Shown one piece after another: positions 9,025-17,821 of a stretch of DNA of 64,000 nucleotides. The translations under genes were made by a program, and so were the position numbers. The DNA lies in contig NZ_JACVAP010000004.1 of assembly GCF_014851915.1 (NCBI RefSeq), forward strand, positions 310,001 through 374,000, read 5' to 3'. Source of the stretch: Xanthomonas sp. XNM01. Its GTDB lineage: Bacteria; Pseudomonadota; Gammaproteobacteria; Xanthomonadales; Xanthomonadaceae. Position 1 is the stretch's first letter, and every line of letters begins with the position of its first letter. Under the pieces are notes generated by a model. The model made no database searches, had not been told where the DNA came from, and saw nothing but the letters and a program-made list of their open reading frames with translations.

Positions 9025-9937
9025 CAGTAGTCGCTGCCTGGGGCACTTGGCTGCCGGTGAGCTGTTCAAGCTGCTCGATCTTTGCGCGGAGCTTGTCATT
9101 GATGTGGGTGCCGTCGGCGCCGCAGTGGATTCGACGGTGGCAGGTTGGGCAAATAGCCGCGACCCTGTGGGGAGCATCAAGGCCGCCATCTGAAAGCCTA
9201 TCGATGTGATGGACTTCCAGATACGGTGAGCCATTCACTCTCAAGAATGGAGCCGGGTGCTCGCATGCCTCGCAGGTGTCGCCTGCTCTTGCCAAGGCGT
9301 ATGCCACCACGTGACTCGCGCGCTCGAATAGGGTTCGCCTTGCGTCCTGAACCTTCTTCTTAGCCGGGGCGGCCGCTTGAAGGGCCTTATCTCTAAGCGC
9401 TTTCAGGTCAGAGTCGCCGATTAGGCTCTGCGTGTTCACAACGGCAGTTGCTAGCTCGGCTCTGCCATCGTCCAAGGTCTCTGCCCTAACGAGCTGGAAT
9501 TGAAAGATCCTTCGCTCATTTTCCAAGCGGTCGAGACCGGTCCCCTCGCTTACGCTGGCACACTGCATCTCTCCCACATAGCGGCAGTAGCCGCTGTCCT
9601 TGGCATCTGGGAGCTCGTGCTTGACCTCCGCTCTGGAGGCAGTCTCGAAAAGATGAAGTGCTCGGCCATCCTCAACGTGACGCTGGATGGCCGCATTGCC
9701 GGCGTCCATTGTCATGTCCCCGAGTTGGCCTTCCCCTGTGTAGTAGAAGACCTGATTCAAGGCGTCCCAGGTGTCTAAGTACCCGTGTTGTTCGCCGCTT
9801 TTGCCTGTAAAGATAAAGATCGCAGGCACCTTTCTAGATGGCGCGATTCCTGACTGTCTGCCGCCGCCGAACTGGTCATGGATGCTAGAGCGCTTGTAGA
9901 GCTGCCCCTGCCTGAAGGTTGGTATCTCCATCGCCAA
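9017..9937 (-). CDS. HNH endonuclease with SRA-like N-terminal domain (McrA-type restriction)
   Basis: A 306-residue protein. The N-terminal ~110 residues (SGIAPSRKVPAIFIFTG, YLDTWD, YTGEGQLGDM, GNAAIQRH) match the SRA-like modified-base-reading domain of ScoMcrA-type enzymes. The C terminus is an HNH nuclease: LEVHHIDRLSDGG supplies the catalytic His pair, and CEAC and CPTCHRRIH supply zinc ligands. Such enzymes cut DNA with modified bases or phosphorothioates (type IV restriction). Here it is the promoter-proximal member of a two-gene unit with the Nudix gene (8-bp overlap). The exact modification recognised cannot be read from the sequence. Confidence 0.85.
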   Translation of the reverse strand: MAMEIPTFRQGQLYKRSSIHDQFGGGRQSGIAPSRKVPAIFIFTGKSGEQHGYLDTWDALNQVFYYTGEGQLGDMTMDAGNAAIQRHVEDGRALHLFETASRAEVKHELPDAKDSGYCRYVGEMQCASVSEGTGLDRLENERRIFQFQLVRAETLDDGRAELATAVVNTQSLIGDSDLKALRDKALQAAAPAKKKVQDARRTLFERASHVVAYALARAGDTCEACEHPAPFLRVNGSPYLEVHHIDRLSDGGLDAPHRVAAICPTCHRRIHCGADGTHINDKLRAKIEQLEQLTGSQVPQAATTDD

Positions 9938-10023
9938 TCCTCAGGGCTTAAATTGGCCGTCGACGACGGCGTTCTCGAACGTCCTCGACAAGTGCGCGAG
10001 AACCTGGCCGCAGGTGCTTAACC

Positions 10024-10515
10024 TCACTTCTTTTCCCGACTGCTTACGGCTCCCCGACCGCCCGCTGTAGACCGGGGCCTGGTTCCCGTAAAGTCCTGCT
10101 GGGGGCGCCCATTCGACTTTGGCGCTGCCAAGATCTTGTTGATGGCGGCGGCGAACACGTCCGGACTGGACTCAACATCAAAGCGGCTCTTGGGTTTCTG
10201 CCCGGACGACTCTTTGGCGAGAGCGACCGCGGCCGTGACGATCTCCGCAGTCACCTGGCCATGCGTGGAACCGCCGAAGTAATTACTGATGCGCCGATAC
10301 TCCGCGCTGATGTCCTCAGGCGAAAGGCCGAGAAGCGCACTGAGCTGAGCTGCCTTATCCCATGGCACCGGGCGGCGACCGCTAGCGAACTGGGAGATGA
10401 AGCCCGGGGTCACGTCCAGCGCTTCCGCCAATGCTGCTTGGTTAAGCCCAGACGCCGGAATAGCCTCCGTAATCACGGTGCCTTCGGGTGTCGTGGGGTT
10501 CGCTGGGCGTGGCAT
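10024..10515 (-). CDS. XRE-family transcriptional regulator
   Basis: A 163-residue DNA-binding protein. An HTH_XRE domain covers ~18-72 (LNQAALAEALDVTPGFISQFASGRRPVPWDKAAQLSALLGL), followed by a less conserved region ending in a basic, Gly/Arg-rich tail. No peptidase (LexA/CI-like) catalytic pair is visible. Directly upstream are three repeats of an 11-bp imperfect palindrome that probably form its own operator. The gene separates the nuclease pair from the TonB receptor and could control either side. Confidence 0.85.
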   Translation of the reverse strand: MPRPANPTTPEGTVITEAIPASGLNQAALAEALDVTPGFISQFASGRRPVPWDKAAQLSALLGLSPEDISAEYRRISNYFGGSTHGQVTAEIVTAAVALAKESSGQKPKSRFDVESSPDVFAAAINKILAAPKSNGRPQQDFTGTRPRSTAGGRGAVSSREKK

Positions 10516-10517
10516 GA

Positions 10518-10588
10518 AGCAATGCTATGAATGCACTGCAAGTGCTGCGATGAGCATTGCTATTTACATGCGTAGATAGCGATGCTAT
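10518..10588. promoter_or_regulatory. Three repeated operator-like sites upstream of the XRE gene
   Basis: The 11-mer AGCNWTGCTAT occurs three times in the same orientation at 10518-10528 (AGCAATGCTAT), 10553-10563 (AGCATTGCTAT) and 10578-10588 (AGCGATGCTAT). The third is part of the perfect inverted repeat ATAGC-GAT-GCTAT (10576-10588). They start three bases upstream of the XRE start codon, which fits autoregulation. They could also influence the plus-strand TonB receptor gene. Confidence 0.6.
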
Positions 10589-10717
10589 GTTTGGTTTCGG
10601 TGCGTGCGAGATCTTGCGATCCACGGCTTCTTGCGGTTCCTACGCATCGCGGTCGATAGCGAAATCGGGAGAGAAGTCGCTGAAAAGCACGCGTCTACTA
10701 CCAACTGGAGACGCCCC

Positions 10718-13210
10718 ATGTCGAACGACAAGGCTGTTGTTGTGACTGGCTTGACCCTCACCCGTGGCTGGAACAACGTGGTGAGGCTCTCGCTTCCTGA
10801 TGAGGCATATCCGCGGCACATCGACGCGGGCAGAGCAGGGCGGCGCTATTGCACCGAATTGCGCCGCTGCACACTGGCAATCGCGATGTCCTCGCTGCTC
10901 CCGCTCCAGGCTGTTTGGGCGCAATCCGCACCTTCGGCGGATGGTGCGCGCAATGCAGCGCAGGCGGAAGCAACGCGTGAGGCAGGCGCGATCGAGCTCG
11001 ATCGCATCGAAGTCACCGGCACCCGCATCCGCGGCGGTGCCACGCCGTCGCCGGTGGTCACCCTCGGCAGTGAACGCATCCGGGAAGAGGGCTTCGCCGA
11101 CCTGGGCGAGGTGGTCCGCAGCCTACCGCAGAACTTCTCCGGTGGGCAGAACCCGGGCGTCATCCCGTTCACCGTGTCCGGTGCGGGGGCGCAGAACACC
11201 AACCTGAGTGGCGGGTCCGCGCTGAACCTGCGCGGGCTTGGTGCCGATGCCACGCTCACCCTGCTCAACGGTCGCCGCATGGCCTACGACGGCATCTCGC
11301 AGGCGGTGGACATCAGTGCGATTCCGGTGGAGGCGGTGGATCGCATCGAGGTGGTTGCCGATGGTGCATCGGCCATCTATGGCTCCGATGCGGTGGGTGG
11401 TGTGGGTAATGTCATCCTGCGCCGTGACTTCGAGGGTGTCGCCGTGGGCGTGGGCTATGGCACGGCGGACGGTGGCGGCTTGACCACGCGCGAGTACACC
11501 GCGACCGCCGGGCATGTCTGGACCAGCGGTGGGCTCATCGTTACGTATAAGGATGCGACCACCGACCCCATCTACGCGCGGCAGCGGGCTTACACGCGGT
11601 TCCTGCGGGATCCGTACACGCTCTACCCGGGCAGCGACCGGCGCAGCGGCCTGGTCAGTCTGTCGCAGATGCTCGGCACGCAGGCAGAGTTGCGTGTGGA
11701 TGCCTTCCGCACCGAGCGCAGCCAGCGCTATGGCGCCCAGGACAACCGCAGCAACGTCTACATCGAGGCCACGCCCGACGCGACCACCACCTTGCTGTCG
11801 CCGCGGGTGGATGTGTTTCTGCCGAACGACTGGACGCTGTCGGTGGGTGCCACGCGCTCCCGGAGCCGTCTGGACCACGATCAGGCGATCACGCTGGCAG
11901 CCTCCGGCGCGCTGCTGCAGCGCACGCAGCTGTGCTACTGCAACGAGGGGCGCAGCTACGAGGTTGGGTTCGAGGGGCCGCTGCTGGCGTGGTCCGCCGG
12001 CGATGTGCGGCTGGCCGTGGGCGCCGGCCAGCGCGAGAACAGCTTCCTGGAGTACAACCAGATCACCCGGGTGGCGGCGATTGAGGGTGACGAGGCCGCC
12101 CGCTTCGCCTACGCCGAGCTGCATGTGCCGGTGCTGGGTGACGCTGGGGCCGGCAGTCAGCGCCTGACGCTGACCGGCGCCGCGCGCTACGAGGATTACG
12201 ACAGCTTCGGCAGCGTGCTGACGCCCAAGCTGGGCGTGGTGTATGGCCCCGGTGCGGATGTGACGCTCAAGGCGTCGTGGGGGCGCTCCTTCAAGGCGCC
12301 CACGCTGTTCCAGCTCAACCGGCAGCGGCTGACAGGCTTCAACTACGCCACCGCCTACGGCGGCGTGGGCACTCCGCCGGGGGCCACGGTGTTGCTGCTG
12401 GATGGCGGCAACCCGAACCTGGAGCCGGAGCGTGCCCGTACCTGGACGGCATCGGTGGCCTTCCACCCGGCGGCGGTGCCGGGGCTGGAAGCGGAGCTGA
12501 GCTGGTTCGACATCGATTACACCGACCGGGTCGTGGCACCGATCACGCCGACCTCCCAGGCGCTGCGCAACCCGGCGTTCGCGGAGTTTGTCACCTACGC
12601 GCCCACGCCAGAACAGCAGGCGGCGGCCATCGCGGGCAGTACCTTTCTCAACTACATCCGGGTGCCGTACGACCCGGACACCGTGGTGGCGCTGGTGCAT
12701 GCGTACTACACCAATGTCGCCCGTCAGCGGATCCGCGGGCTGGACCTGTCCGGTGCGTACGGCTTCGATCTGGGCACGGGGCGGCTGACGCTGCGGGGTG
12801 CGTCCAGCTGGATCCAGAGCACCCAGCAGGCGACGGCGGCGGAGTTCGACCTGGCCGGGACACTGCACAACCCGCCGAAGCTGTCGGGCCGGGCTGGGGG
12901 AGTGTGGGCGCGGGACGGGTTCTCGGCGGCGGTATTCGCCAACTACAGGCATGGCCTGGAGAACGTGGCCGCCGGCGAGACGACGGCCTCGTTCACCACC
13001 GTGGACACCACGCTGCGCTATGCGCCGGTCGGGCAGGGCAGGGCCTTGCGTGACTGGGCGCTGGCGCTGTCGGTGCAGAACGTCTTCGACCGGCCGCCAC
13101 CGCTGCATGACACCACCGTGCTCACGCCGTACCTGGTGCCGCCGTACGACGCCACCAACTTCTCGGCGATTGGCCGCTACTACCACGTCACCGTATCGAG
13201 GCATTGGTGA
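10718..13210 (+). CDS. TonB-dependent receptor of the lasso peptide locus
   Basis: An outer-membrane receptor of ~830 residues. The plug domain is clear: IEVTGTRIRGG (TonB-box region), RNLPQ-like VVRSLPQNFSGG, LNLRGLGADATLTLLNGRRMA, IPVEAVDRIEVVADGASAIYGSDAVGGVGNVIL. The barrel ends in an aromatic residue (TVSRHW). The signal peptide (CTLAIAMSSLLPLQAVWAQS) begins nearly 50 residues after the ATG chosen here, which has a GGAG site. Translation may therefore start further downstream, for example at the GTG near 10779. It is joined to the isopeptidase gene by a TGATG overlap. In known isopeptidase-type lasso loci the paired receptor is thought to import the lasso peptide. An ORF-sized 5' extension to 10604 is not needed. 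Confidence 0.85.
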   Translation: MSNDKAVVVTGLTLTRGWNNVVRLSLPDEAYPRHIDAGRAGRRYCTELRRCTLAIAMSSLLPLQAVWAQSAPSADGARNAAQAEATREAGAIELDRIEVTGTRIRGGATPSPVVTLGSERIREEGFADLGEVVRSLPQNFSGGQNPGVIPFTVSGAGAQNTNLSGGSALNLRGLGADATLTLLNGRRMAYDGISQAVDISAIPVEAVDRIEVVADGASAIYGSDAVGGVGNVILRRDFEGVAVGVGYGTADGGGLTTREYTATAGHVWTSGGLIVTYKDATTDPIYARQRAYTRFLRDPYTLYPGSDRRSGLVSLSQMLGTQAELRVDAFRTERSQRYGAQDNRSNVYIEATPDATTTLLSPRVDVFLPNDWTLSVGATRSRSRLDHDQAITLAASGALLQRTQLCYCNEGRSYEVGFEGPLLAWSAGDVRLAVGAGQRENSFLEYNQITRVAAIEGDEAARFAYAELHVPVLGDAGAGSQRLTLTGAARYEDYDSFGSVLTPKLGVVYGPGADVTLKASWGRSFKAPTLFQLNRQRLTGFNYATAYGGVGTPPGATVLLLDGGNPNLEPERARTWTASVAFHPAAVPGLEAELSWFDIDYTDRVVAPITPTSQALRNPAFAEFVTYAPTPEQQAAAIAGSTFLNYIRVPYDPDTVVALVHAYYTNVARQRIRGLDLSGAYGFDLGTGRLTLRGASSWIQSTQQATAAEFDLAGTLHNPPKLSGRAGGVWARDGFSAAVFANYRHGLENVAAGETTASFTTVDTTLRYAPVGQGRALRDWALALSVQNVFDRPPPLHDTTVLTPYLVPPYDATNFSAIGRYYHVTVSRHW

Positions 13211-15363
13211 TGGCGGGCGTGAGCGCGGGGAGGGGCACTGCATCAGCAATACCCGCTGCTGCAGCGCTGGCGACGAGGCTCGTGCTGGTGGCGGTGGCGG
13301 CGTTGATTGCGTGTGCCGCTGCCGCACCGGCCCATGCGATCGCGCCACGCAGGCTGCTGGAGGTGGCGGACTTTGGCGGCGTATCCGCCTCACCCGATGG
13401 CGGGCGGGTGGCGTACCGGGTCGAGCAGCCTTCGGTGGAGCGCAATACCTACGACACGGTCTGGTATGTGCAGGACATCGAGGCCGGCACGCCCGCGCTG
13501 CGTGTGGCCGATGGCGGAGCGCCGCTGCGCGAGCAGACCGGGCTGTCGATCCCGGCACCGGCGGTGTGGTCGCCAGACGGTCGCTGGATCTACTACCGGG
13601 CCTTGCTCGGCGGTCGGGTGGATGTCTGGCGCGCGGCGACGGATGGCTCCGGCGCCACACCGCTGACGCAGGACGCCGCCGATGTGCGGGCGTTCGTTTT
13701 GAGCGGCAACGGCCGTGAACTGCACTACAGCGTGGGCGCACCACGCGAGGCCGTACTGGCGGCTGAGCAGGCCGAGTACGACCAGGGCATCCACATCGAC
13801 CGCACGGTACCGCTGGGGCAGGGGCTGTTCCGCTCCGGCTACGTGGACGGCCGCCTGGCGACGCAACGTCTGCGGGATAACGAGGTCATCCGGCATCCGC
13901 TGCTGGCCGACGTGCCCGACCGATGGAAGGCGGTGGACCTGGTCACTGGTGAGCGGTACGCGCTGGACGGGCGCCGGATCCCGCCGGCCCCGCTTGCCGT
14001 TACCGACCTCGCAGCCGAGGGCGACATCCGCAGCGTGGTGCAGGAGCCGGGCAGCGGCCGCATCGCACTGACCCTGCGCGCGGGCGAGCACGATCCAGAT
14101 GCCCGTCCGACGGTGACGCTGGCGATGGTCCCGCACCGGCGTGCGCGGGTGCCGCGCGAATGCGTTGCGCAGGTCTGCAAGGGCGCGACCATCACCGCGA
14201 TGCAATGGCGGCCGGGCACGGACGAGGTGCTGTTCACCACGGAAGACGCCAGCGCCGGACACGCACAGTCCATCCACCGCTGGAACGTGGCCACCGGTCA
14301 GGTGCAGCCGCTGCTGCAGAGCCGGGGCCTGGTGAATGGTGGCGTGCGCCTGATCCCCAGCGACTGTGGGGTCAGCACGCGCGCCCTGGTGTGTGTGGTG
14401 GCCGAGGCCGACCGGCCGCCGCGACTGGAGCGCATCGACATCGACACCGGCGCCCGCCGGGAACTGTTCGACCCCAATCCCGCACTCACCGCCGACATGC
14501 CTGCCACGCAGGTCAGGCTGTTGCGCTGGACCGATGCGGCCGGCCGGGAGTTCACCGGGCAGTTCTATCCAGCCCGCCATGACGCGGGCGGGCCGCCGCC
14601 GCTGTTCGTCAGCTACTACTGGTGCAAGGGTTTCGTCCGCGGCGGCCTGGGCGAGGAACTGCCGTTTGCGTCGCTGGCCGCGCATGGCATCGCCGCGCTC
14701 TGCATCAACATGGCGCCGCTTGGCGACGATGGCATGGAGCGGTACGAGCAGGGGCGCTCCGCCGTCGAGAGCGTGGTGGCGCTGCTTGCCGGCCAGGGCG
14801 AAATCGATCCCGGCCGGGTAGGGATGGGTGGTCTGAGCTTCGGCGCGGAGATCACCACCTGGACGGCGATGCATTCGGACGTGCTGGCCGCGGCATCGGT
14901 GAGTTCGCTCGGGTTGTCGCCGCTGTACCACCTGCTGCTCAGCAACTTCGGCGATGCGTTCCACGCCCGCCTGCAGGCGGGCTGGCAACTGGGCGCGCCT
15001 GATGAGACGCCCGAGCGTTGGCGGCGGTTCTCGCCGCTGTTCAACCTGGACCGCATCCGGGTGCCGCTGCTGATGCAACTGCCGGAGCAGGAGTACATCC
15101 ACGCGCTGGACTACGCGGTGCCGCTGATGCGCGATGGCCGTGCCGACCTGTATGTCTTCCCGCACGAGCCGCACCAGAAGTTCCAGCCGCGGCACAAGCT
15201 GGCCGTGTACGAGCGCAACCTGGACTGGTTCCGCTTCTGGCTGCTGGGCGTGGAAGACCCCGATCCGGCCAAGCGCCCGCAGTACACCCGCTGGCGTGCA
15301 ATGAAGGCAGGCCTGCCTGCGGCGGTGGACACAGCCCAGGCGGGCGATGACGGTCAGGGCTGA
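13210..15363 (+). CDS. Lasso peptide isopeptidase, AtxE2 type (S9-like serine hydrolase)
   Basis: A ~717-residue secreted or periplasmic enzyme that opens the macrolactam of lasso peptides. After an Ala-rich signal peptide come a beta-propeller (RLLEVADFGGVSASPDG, WSPDGRWIYYRA, AEYDQGIHIDRTVPLGQGLFRSG) and an alpha/beta-hydrolase domain. The nucleophile is in GGLSFG (Ser ~540), LPEQEY carries the likely catalytic Glu, and PHEPHQKF carries the His. A Ser-Glu-His triad is characteristic of AtxE2 rather than Ser-Asp-His prolyl oligopeptidases. The ATG shares one base with the receptor's TGA; TTG and GTG codons just upstream are alternatives. The 3' end overlaps the convergent cyclase gene by 10 bp. 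Confidence 0.93.
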   Translation: MAGVSAGRGTASAIPAAAALATRLVLVAVAALIACAAAAPAHAIAPRRLLEVADFGGVSASPDGGRVAYRVEQPSVERNTYDTVWYVQDIEAGTPALRVADGGAPLREQTGLSIPAPAVWSPDGRWIYYRALLGGRVDVWRAATDGSGATPLTQDAADVRAFVLSGNGRELHYSVGAPREAVLAAEQAEYDQGIHIDRTVPLGQGLFRSGYVDGRLATQRLRDNEVIRHPLLADVPDRWKAVDLVTGERYALDGRRIPPAPLAVTDLAAEGDIRSVVQEPGSGRIALTLRAGEHDPDARPTVTLAMVPHRRARVPRECVAQVCKGATITAMQWRPGTDEVLFTTEDASAGHAQSIHRWNVATGQVQPLLQSRGLVNGGVRLIPSDCGVSTRALVCVVAEADRPPRLERIDIDTGARRELFDPNPALTADMPATQVRLLRWTDAAGREFTGQFYPARHDAGGPPPLFVSYYWCKGFVRGGLGEELPFASLAAHGIAALCINMAPLGDDGMERYEQGRSAVESVVALLAGQGEIDPGRVGMGGLSFGAEITTWTAMHSDVLAAASVSSLGLSPLYHLLLSNFGDAFHARLQAGWQLGAPDETPERWRRFSPLFNLDRIRVPLLMQLPEQEYIHALDYAVPLMRDGRADLYVFPHEPHQKFQPRHKLAVYERNLDWFRFWLLGVEDPDPAKRPQYTRWRAMKAGLPAAVDTAQAGDDGQG

Positions 15364-17096
15364 TGCCTGACCCAGTTCTCCACCATGCACAGGTCGAACA
15401 CGCGCGTGAACGCGTGGCCACCCTCGGGAATGCCGTCGCCCATGAAGGCATCGAGCGCCTGGACGTCCAGCAGACCACGCTGCTGCAACCTGCCTTGCAG
15501 CAGGAAGTCGCGCATCGCAGGGCGGTTGCGCTGATACACAGCACCCAGATAGCTCATGAAGGTGCCCTTGCTGCGCCGATGGAGGATCTCTGCAGGCAGT
15601 ACATCCGCAAACGCGGCCCGTGCTACGGCACGGTTCATGCCGCCTGCGATCCACATCCATGTGGGTACGCGAAGGCAGGCTTCCACGACGGGCTGGGACA
15701 GCAGTGGCATCCGCACCGGACGTAGCGCCCCGCGTGCCAGGCTGTCGCGATAGGCCTGGCACGTGGCCAGGCCGCGGATGCGCTCCACGTCGCCGGGCAG
15801 CGCATCTGGCGGCGCGTCGCTCCAGGGATGCGCGTTGGGTTGCACGGCGGGCATGTCCGCCGCCAGGAACGACCGGTCCGCCGGCCGGACCATCGCCGGC
15901 GGGCGACGCAGCTTGCGCAGTGTCAGCCGTCCGGCCTTCCAGAAGGTGCACTGGTGCAATGCGGCCAGGTCCTGGACGGCGGAGAGGCCCCGGATGACGC
16001 CGCGCTCCCTGACCGCATCCGCAGCCGGGGCTGCGGTGTCGAGCGCGCAGAAGATCGTGTCCCCGCCGCCGCCCGAAAAGAAGCCGTTGGCACCGTGGCG
16101 AGCTGCTGCTGCCAGCATGACCTCGTCCACTGCGTGCTGAAGTACACCGACCCGCGGCATCACGCATTGCGGATGCGGCGCGAATGCGAACCGCGCCGCC
16201 TCCAGGTGAAGCGTCTCGGTGTGGAGCGGCACACCGAGCAGGTCGGCGATCTGAGCCGCGTACTGCCGTTCATCGGCACCGGGCACCGTGGTCACCAGCG
16301 ACGTGCAGGCGACGTCCGCGACCGCACCTCGCAGGCTTGCGCCCACGATGGATGAATCCAGGCCACCGGAGAGTTCGAGCAGGACGGAGCGGTCGACGCG
16401 CGCCAGCGCCTGCGTTGCCGCGACCACCGCACGCCGGATGTCACCTGCCGCCTGCTCTGGAGTGTGATGCCTGGCATCGCGCGCCACGAACCGCCAAGGC
16501 GACCACAGCTGCTGGACGGTGTGTCCACGATCGCGCACGTGAAGCGCGCACCCTGGCAAGAGTTCCTGCAGTCCGGCGAGCGCGGTGCGCGCGGTCTTGA
16601 TCTGGGGGAACGCCAGGCGATGGACGATGGCGTCCCAATCGATGGATCGGCGGTAGACGCCGGCGCGCTCCGCAAGCGAAATGTCCGAGGTGATGAACCC
16701 TTGGCCTGCCTGCAGCCGATAGAAGCAGGCCACATCACCGGAAGGGGAGGGCTCGCGGAGCACCGTGAGGCCACCCCGTGGGTCCGGCTGCAGGAGCAGG
16801 TAGGGCCCCCAGCATTGATCGAGCAGGTATTCGCGGACCTGACCCGCCTCGGTGAATGTTGGAAGCTGGCTGGCCTGCCGGAGAGGGCTTCCATCGTGGG
16901 AGAACACATGCCCAAGCAGGATGCCGCCGGCCGGGATCCCGAGCGTCGGTGTGTCCTCGCCCACATGGAGTGAAATCCCCGGCGCGATGCTCACGTGACG
17001 CAAGCCGATGTCGCGCAGCTCGGCACTACGCGCGCCCGAGGCGTTCTCGTCGGTGCCTGGTACCGGGCCGAAGATGGCGAGATAGCGGACCATCAC
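15354..17096 (-). CDS. Lasso peptide cyclase (asparagine synthetase-like C protein)
   Basis: A ~580-residue ATP-dependent macrolactam synthetase that adenylates the ring Asp/Glu side chain of the processed precursor and joins it to the new N terminus. The N-terminal half is an Ntn-like domain without the catalytic Cys of true asparagine synthetase, as expected for lasso cyclases. The PP-loop SGGLDSS is at ~243-249, and FFSGGGGDTIF lies further on. It starts at GTG 17096, overlapping the B gene stop by four bases, or at the ATG three bases later. It is co-transcribed with the precursor and B genes and collides with the isopeptidase gene at its 3' end. Confidence 0.93.
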   Translation of the reverse strand: MMVRYLAIFGPVPGTDENASGARSAELRDIGLRHVSIAPGISLHVGEDTPTLGIPAGGILLGHVFSHDGSPLRQASQLPTFTEAGQVREYLLDQCWGPYLLLQPDPRGGLTVLREPSPSGDVACFYRLQAGQGFITSDISLAERAGVYRRSIDWDAIVHRLAFPQIKTARTALAGLQELLPGCALHVRDRGHTVQQLWSPWRFVARDARHHTPEQAAGDIRRAVVAATQALARVDRSVLLELSGGLDSSIVGASLRGAVADVACTSLVTTVPGADERQYAAQIADLLGVPLHTETLHLEAARFAFAPHPQCVMPRVGVLQHAVDEVMLAAAARHGANGFFSGGGGDTIFCALDTAAPAADAVRERGVIRGLSAVQDLAALHQCTFWKAGRLTLRKLRRPPAMVRPADRSFLAADMPAVQPNAHPWSDAPPDALPGDVERIRGLATCQAYRDSLARGALRPVRMPLLSQPVVEACLRVPTWMWIAGGMNRAVARAAFADVLPAEILHRRSKGTFMSYLGAVYQRNRPAMRDFLLQGRLQQRGLLDVQALDAFMGDGIPEGGHAFTRVFDLCMVENWVRHQP

Positions 17097-17770
17097 ACGA
17101 TCCGGATCGGCGTGTGGGCATGGGTATTGCCGACGGTGTCGTTCAACACGAGGTCGCCGACCTGTACCCAGCAGTGCGCCGAGAAGGGAGCGCCTGTCAC
17201 CGCGAATACCAGATGCGCGGCCAGATTTCGTCCGGCCATGAACCTGATCAGCGAAATGGAATCGACCAGACAGCAGGTTTCGATGGGCGCATAGGGGCGG
17301 ACACGCAGAAATGCCGCTGCCGTCGTGGCCAGCCGGTGATCGACCGCAGCACCCGGCTCTACCAGGACCAGCCCCGCTCTGCGCTCCCGGTCTGCACTCA
17401 ACCGCCGGAGCACATGCGCCAGGGGGCGTGTCAGCAACAGAAACTGCGACAGCATGACGATGCGCACGGCATCGATCAGGTCCGAGAAGGCGACGGCCGC
17501 CGCTGCCGATTCATGCTCCATGGCACTGCGCGTGGGCCGGGGCATGGGTGCGTCAGCGACGGGACCGCATGCGTCGCCGCTGTCGATGAGCAGGCCGGCA
17601 TCGACCAGTCTGCCGAGATCTGCGTCCGCACAGTCACCGTGCTGGTGCGCGATGAAGCGCCGCTCCATGACGTCCGGAAGCCGGAAGTAGCGATCATTGC
17701 CGATATCGAGAAAGACAAGGTGGCCGTCGACTTCGCAGAACGACACGTCCGGCCGCAGCTGAAGAGACAT
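17093..17770 (-). CDS. Fused lasso leader-binding and leader peptidase protein (B)
   Basis: A 225-residue protein. Residues 1-70 are a PqqD-like RRE that binds the leader (LRPDVSFCEVDGHLVFLDI, YFRL). Residues ~85-225 are a transglutaminase-like cysteine peptidase with candidate catalytic C166/C167 (IETCCLVDS), H199 (SAHCWVQV) and D211 (LVLNDTVGN). It cuts after the leader so that the cyclase can act. The start is placed at 17770 with a GAGGG site. The upstream in-frame ATG at 17818 is rejected because the extra 16 residues are encoded by the hairpin between the precursor and B. The gene is followed with a 4-bp overlap by the cyclase. Confidence 0.92.
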   Translation of the reverse strand: MSLQLRPDVSFCEVDGHLVFLDIGNDRYFRLPDVMERRFIAHQHGDCADADLGRLVDAGLLIDSGDACGPVADAPMPRPTRSAMEHESAAAAVAFSDLIDAVRIVMLSQFLLLTRPLAHVLRRLSADRERRAGLVLVEPGAAVDHRLATTAAAFLRVRPYAPIETCCLVDSISLIRFMAGRNLAAHLVFAVTGAPFSAHCWVQVGDLVLNDTVGNTHAHTPIRIV

Positions 17771-17791
17771 CACGGGTGCCCTCGAACGAGA

Positions 17792-17815
17792 GAGGCGCAC
17801 CTTCCGGTGCGCCTC
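17792..17815 (-). promoter_or_regulatory. Hairpin between lasso precursor and B gene
   Basis: A perfect 10-bp inverted repeat (GAGGCGCACC / GGTGCGCCTC) with a TTCC loop lies 6 nt behind the precursor stop codon. There is no T-run, so it is more likely a partial terminator, processing site or mRNA-stabilising element that raises precursor yield over the enzymes. Confidence 0.75.
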
Positions 17816-17821
17816 CATGGT

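Noticed and set aside
11123-16167. Very long minus-strand open frames (873 and 925 residues) opposite the TonB receptor and isopeptidase
   Set aside because: Arg/His/Pro-rich shadow translations of high-GC coding DNA; no domains, and they overlap clearly homologous genes.
17771-17818. Upstream ATG of the lasso B gene
   Set aside because: It adds 16 residues encoded by the intercistronic hairpin and not part of the RRE fold; the ATG at 17770 has its own ribosome site.
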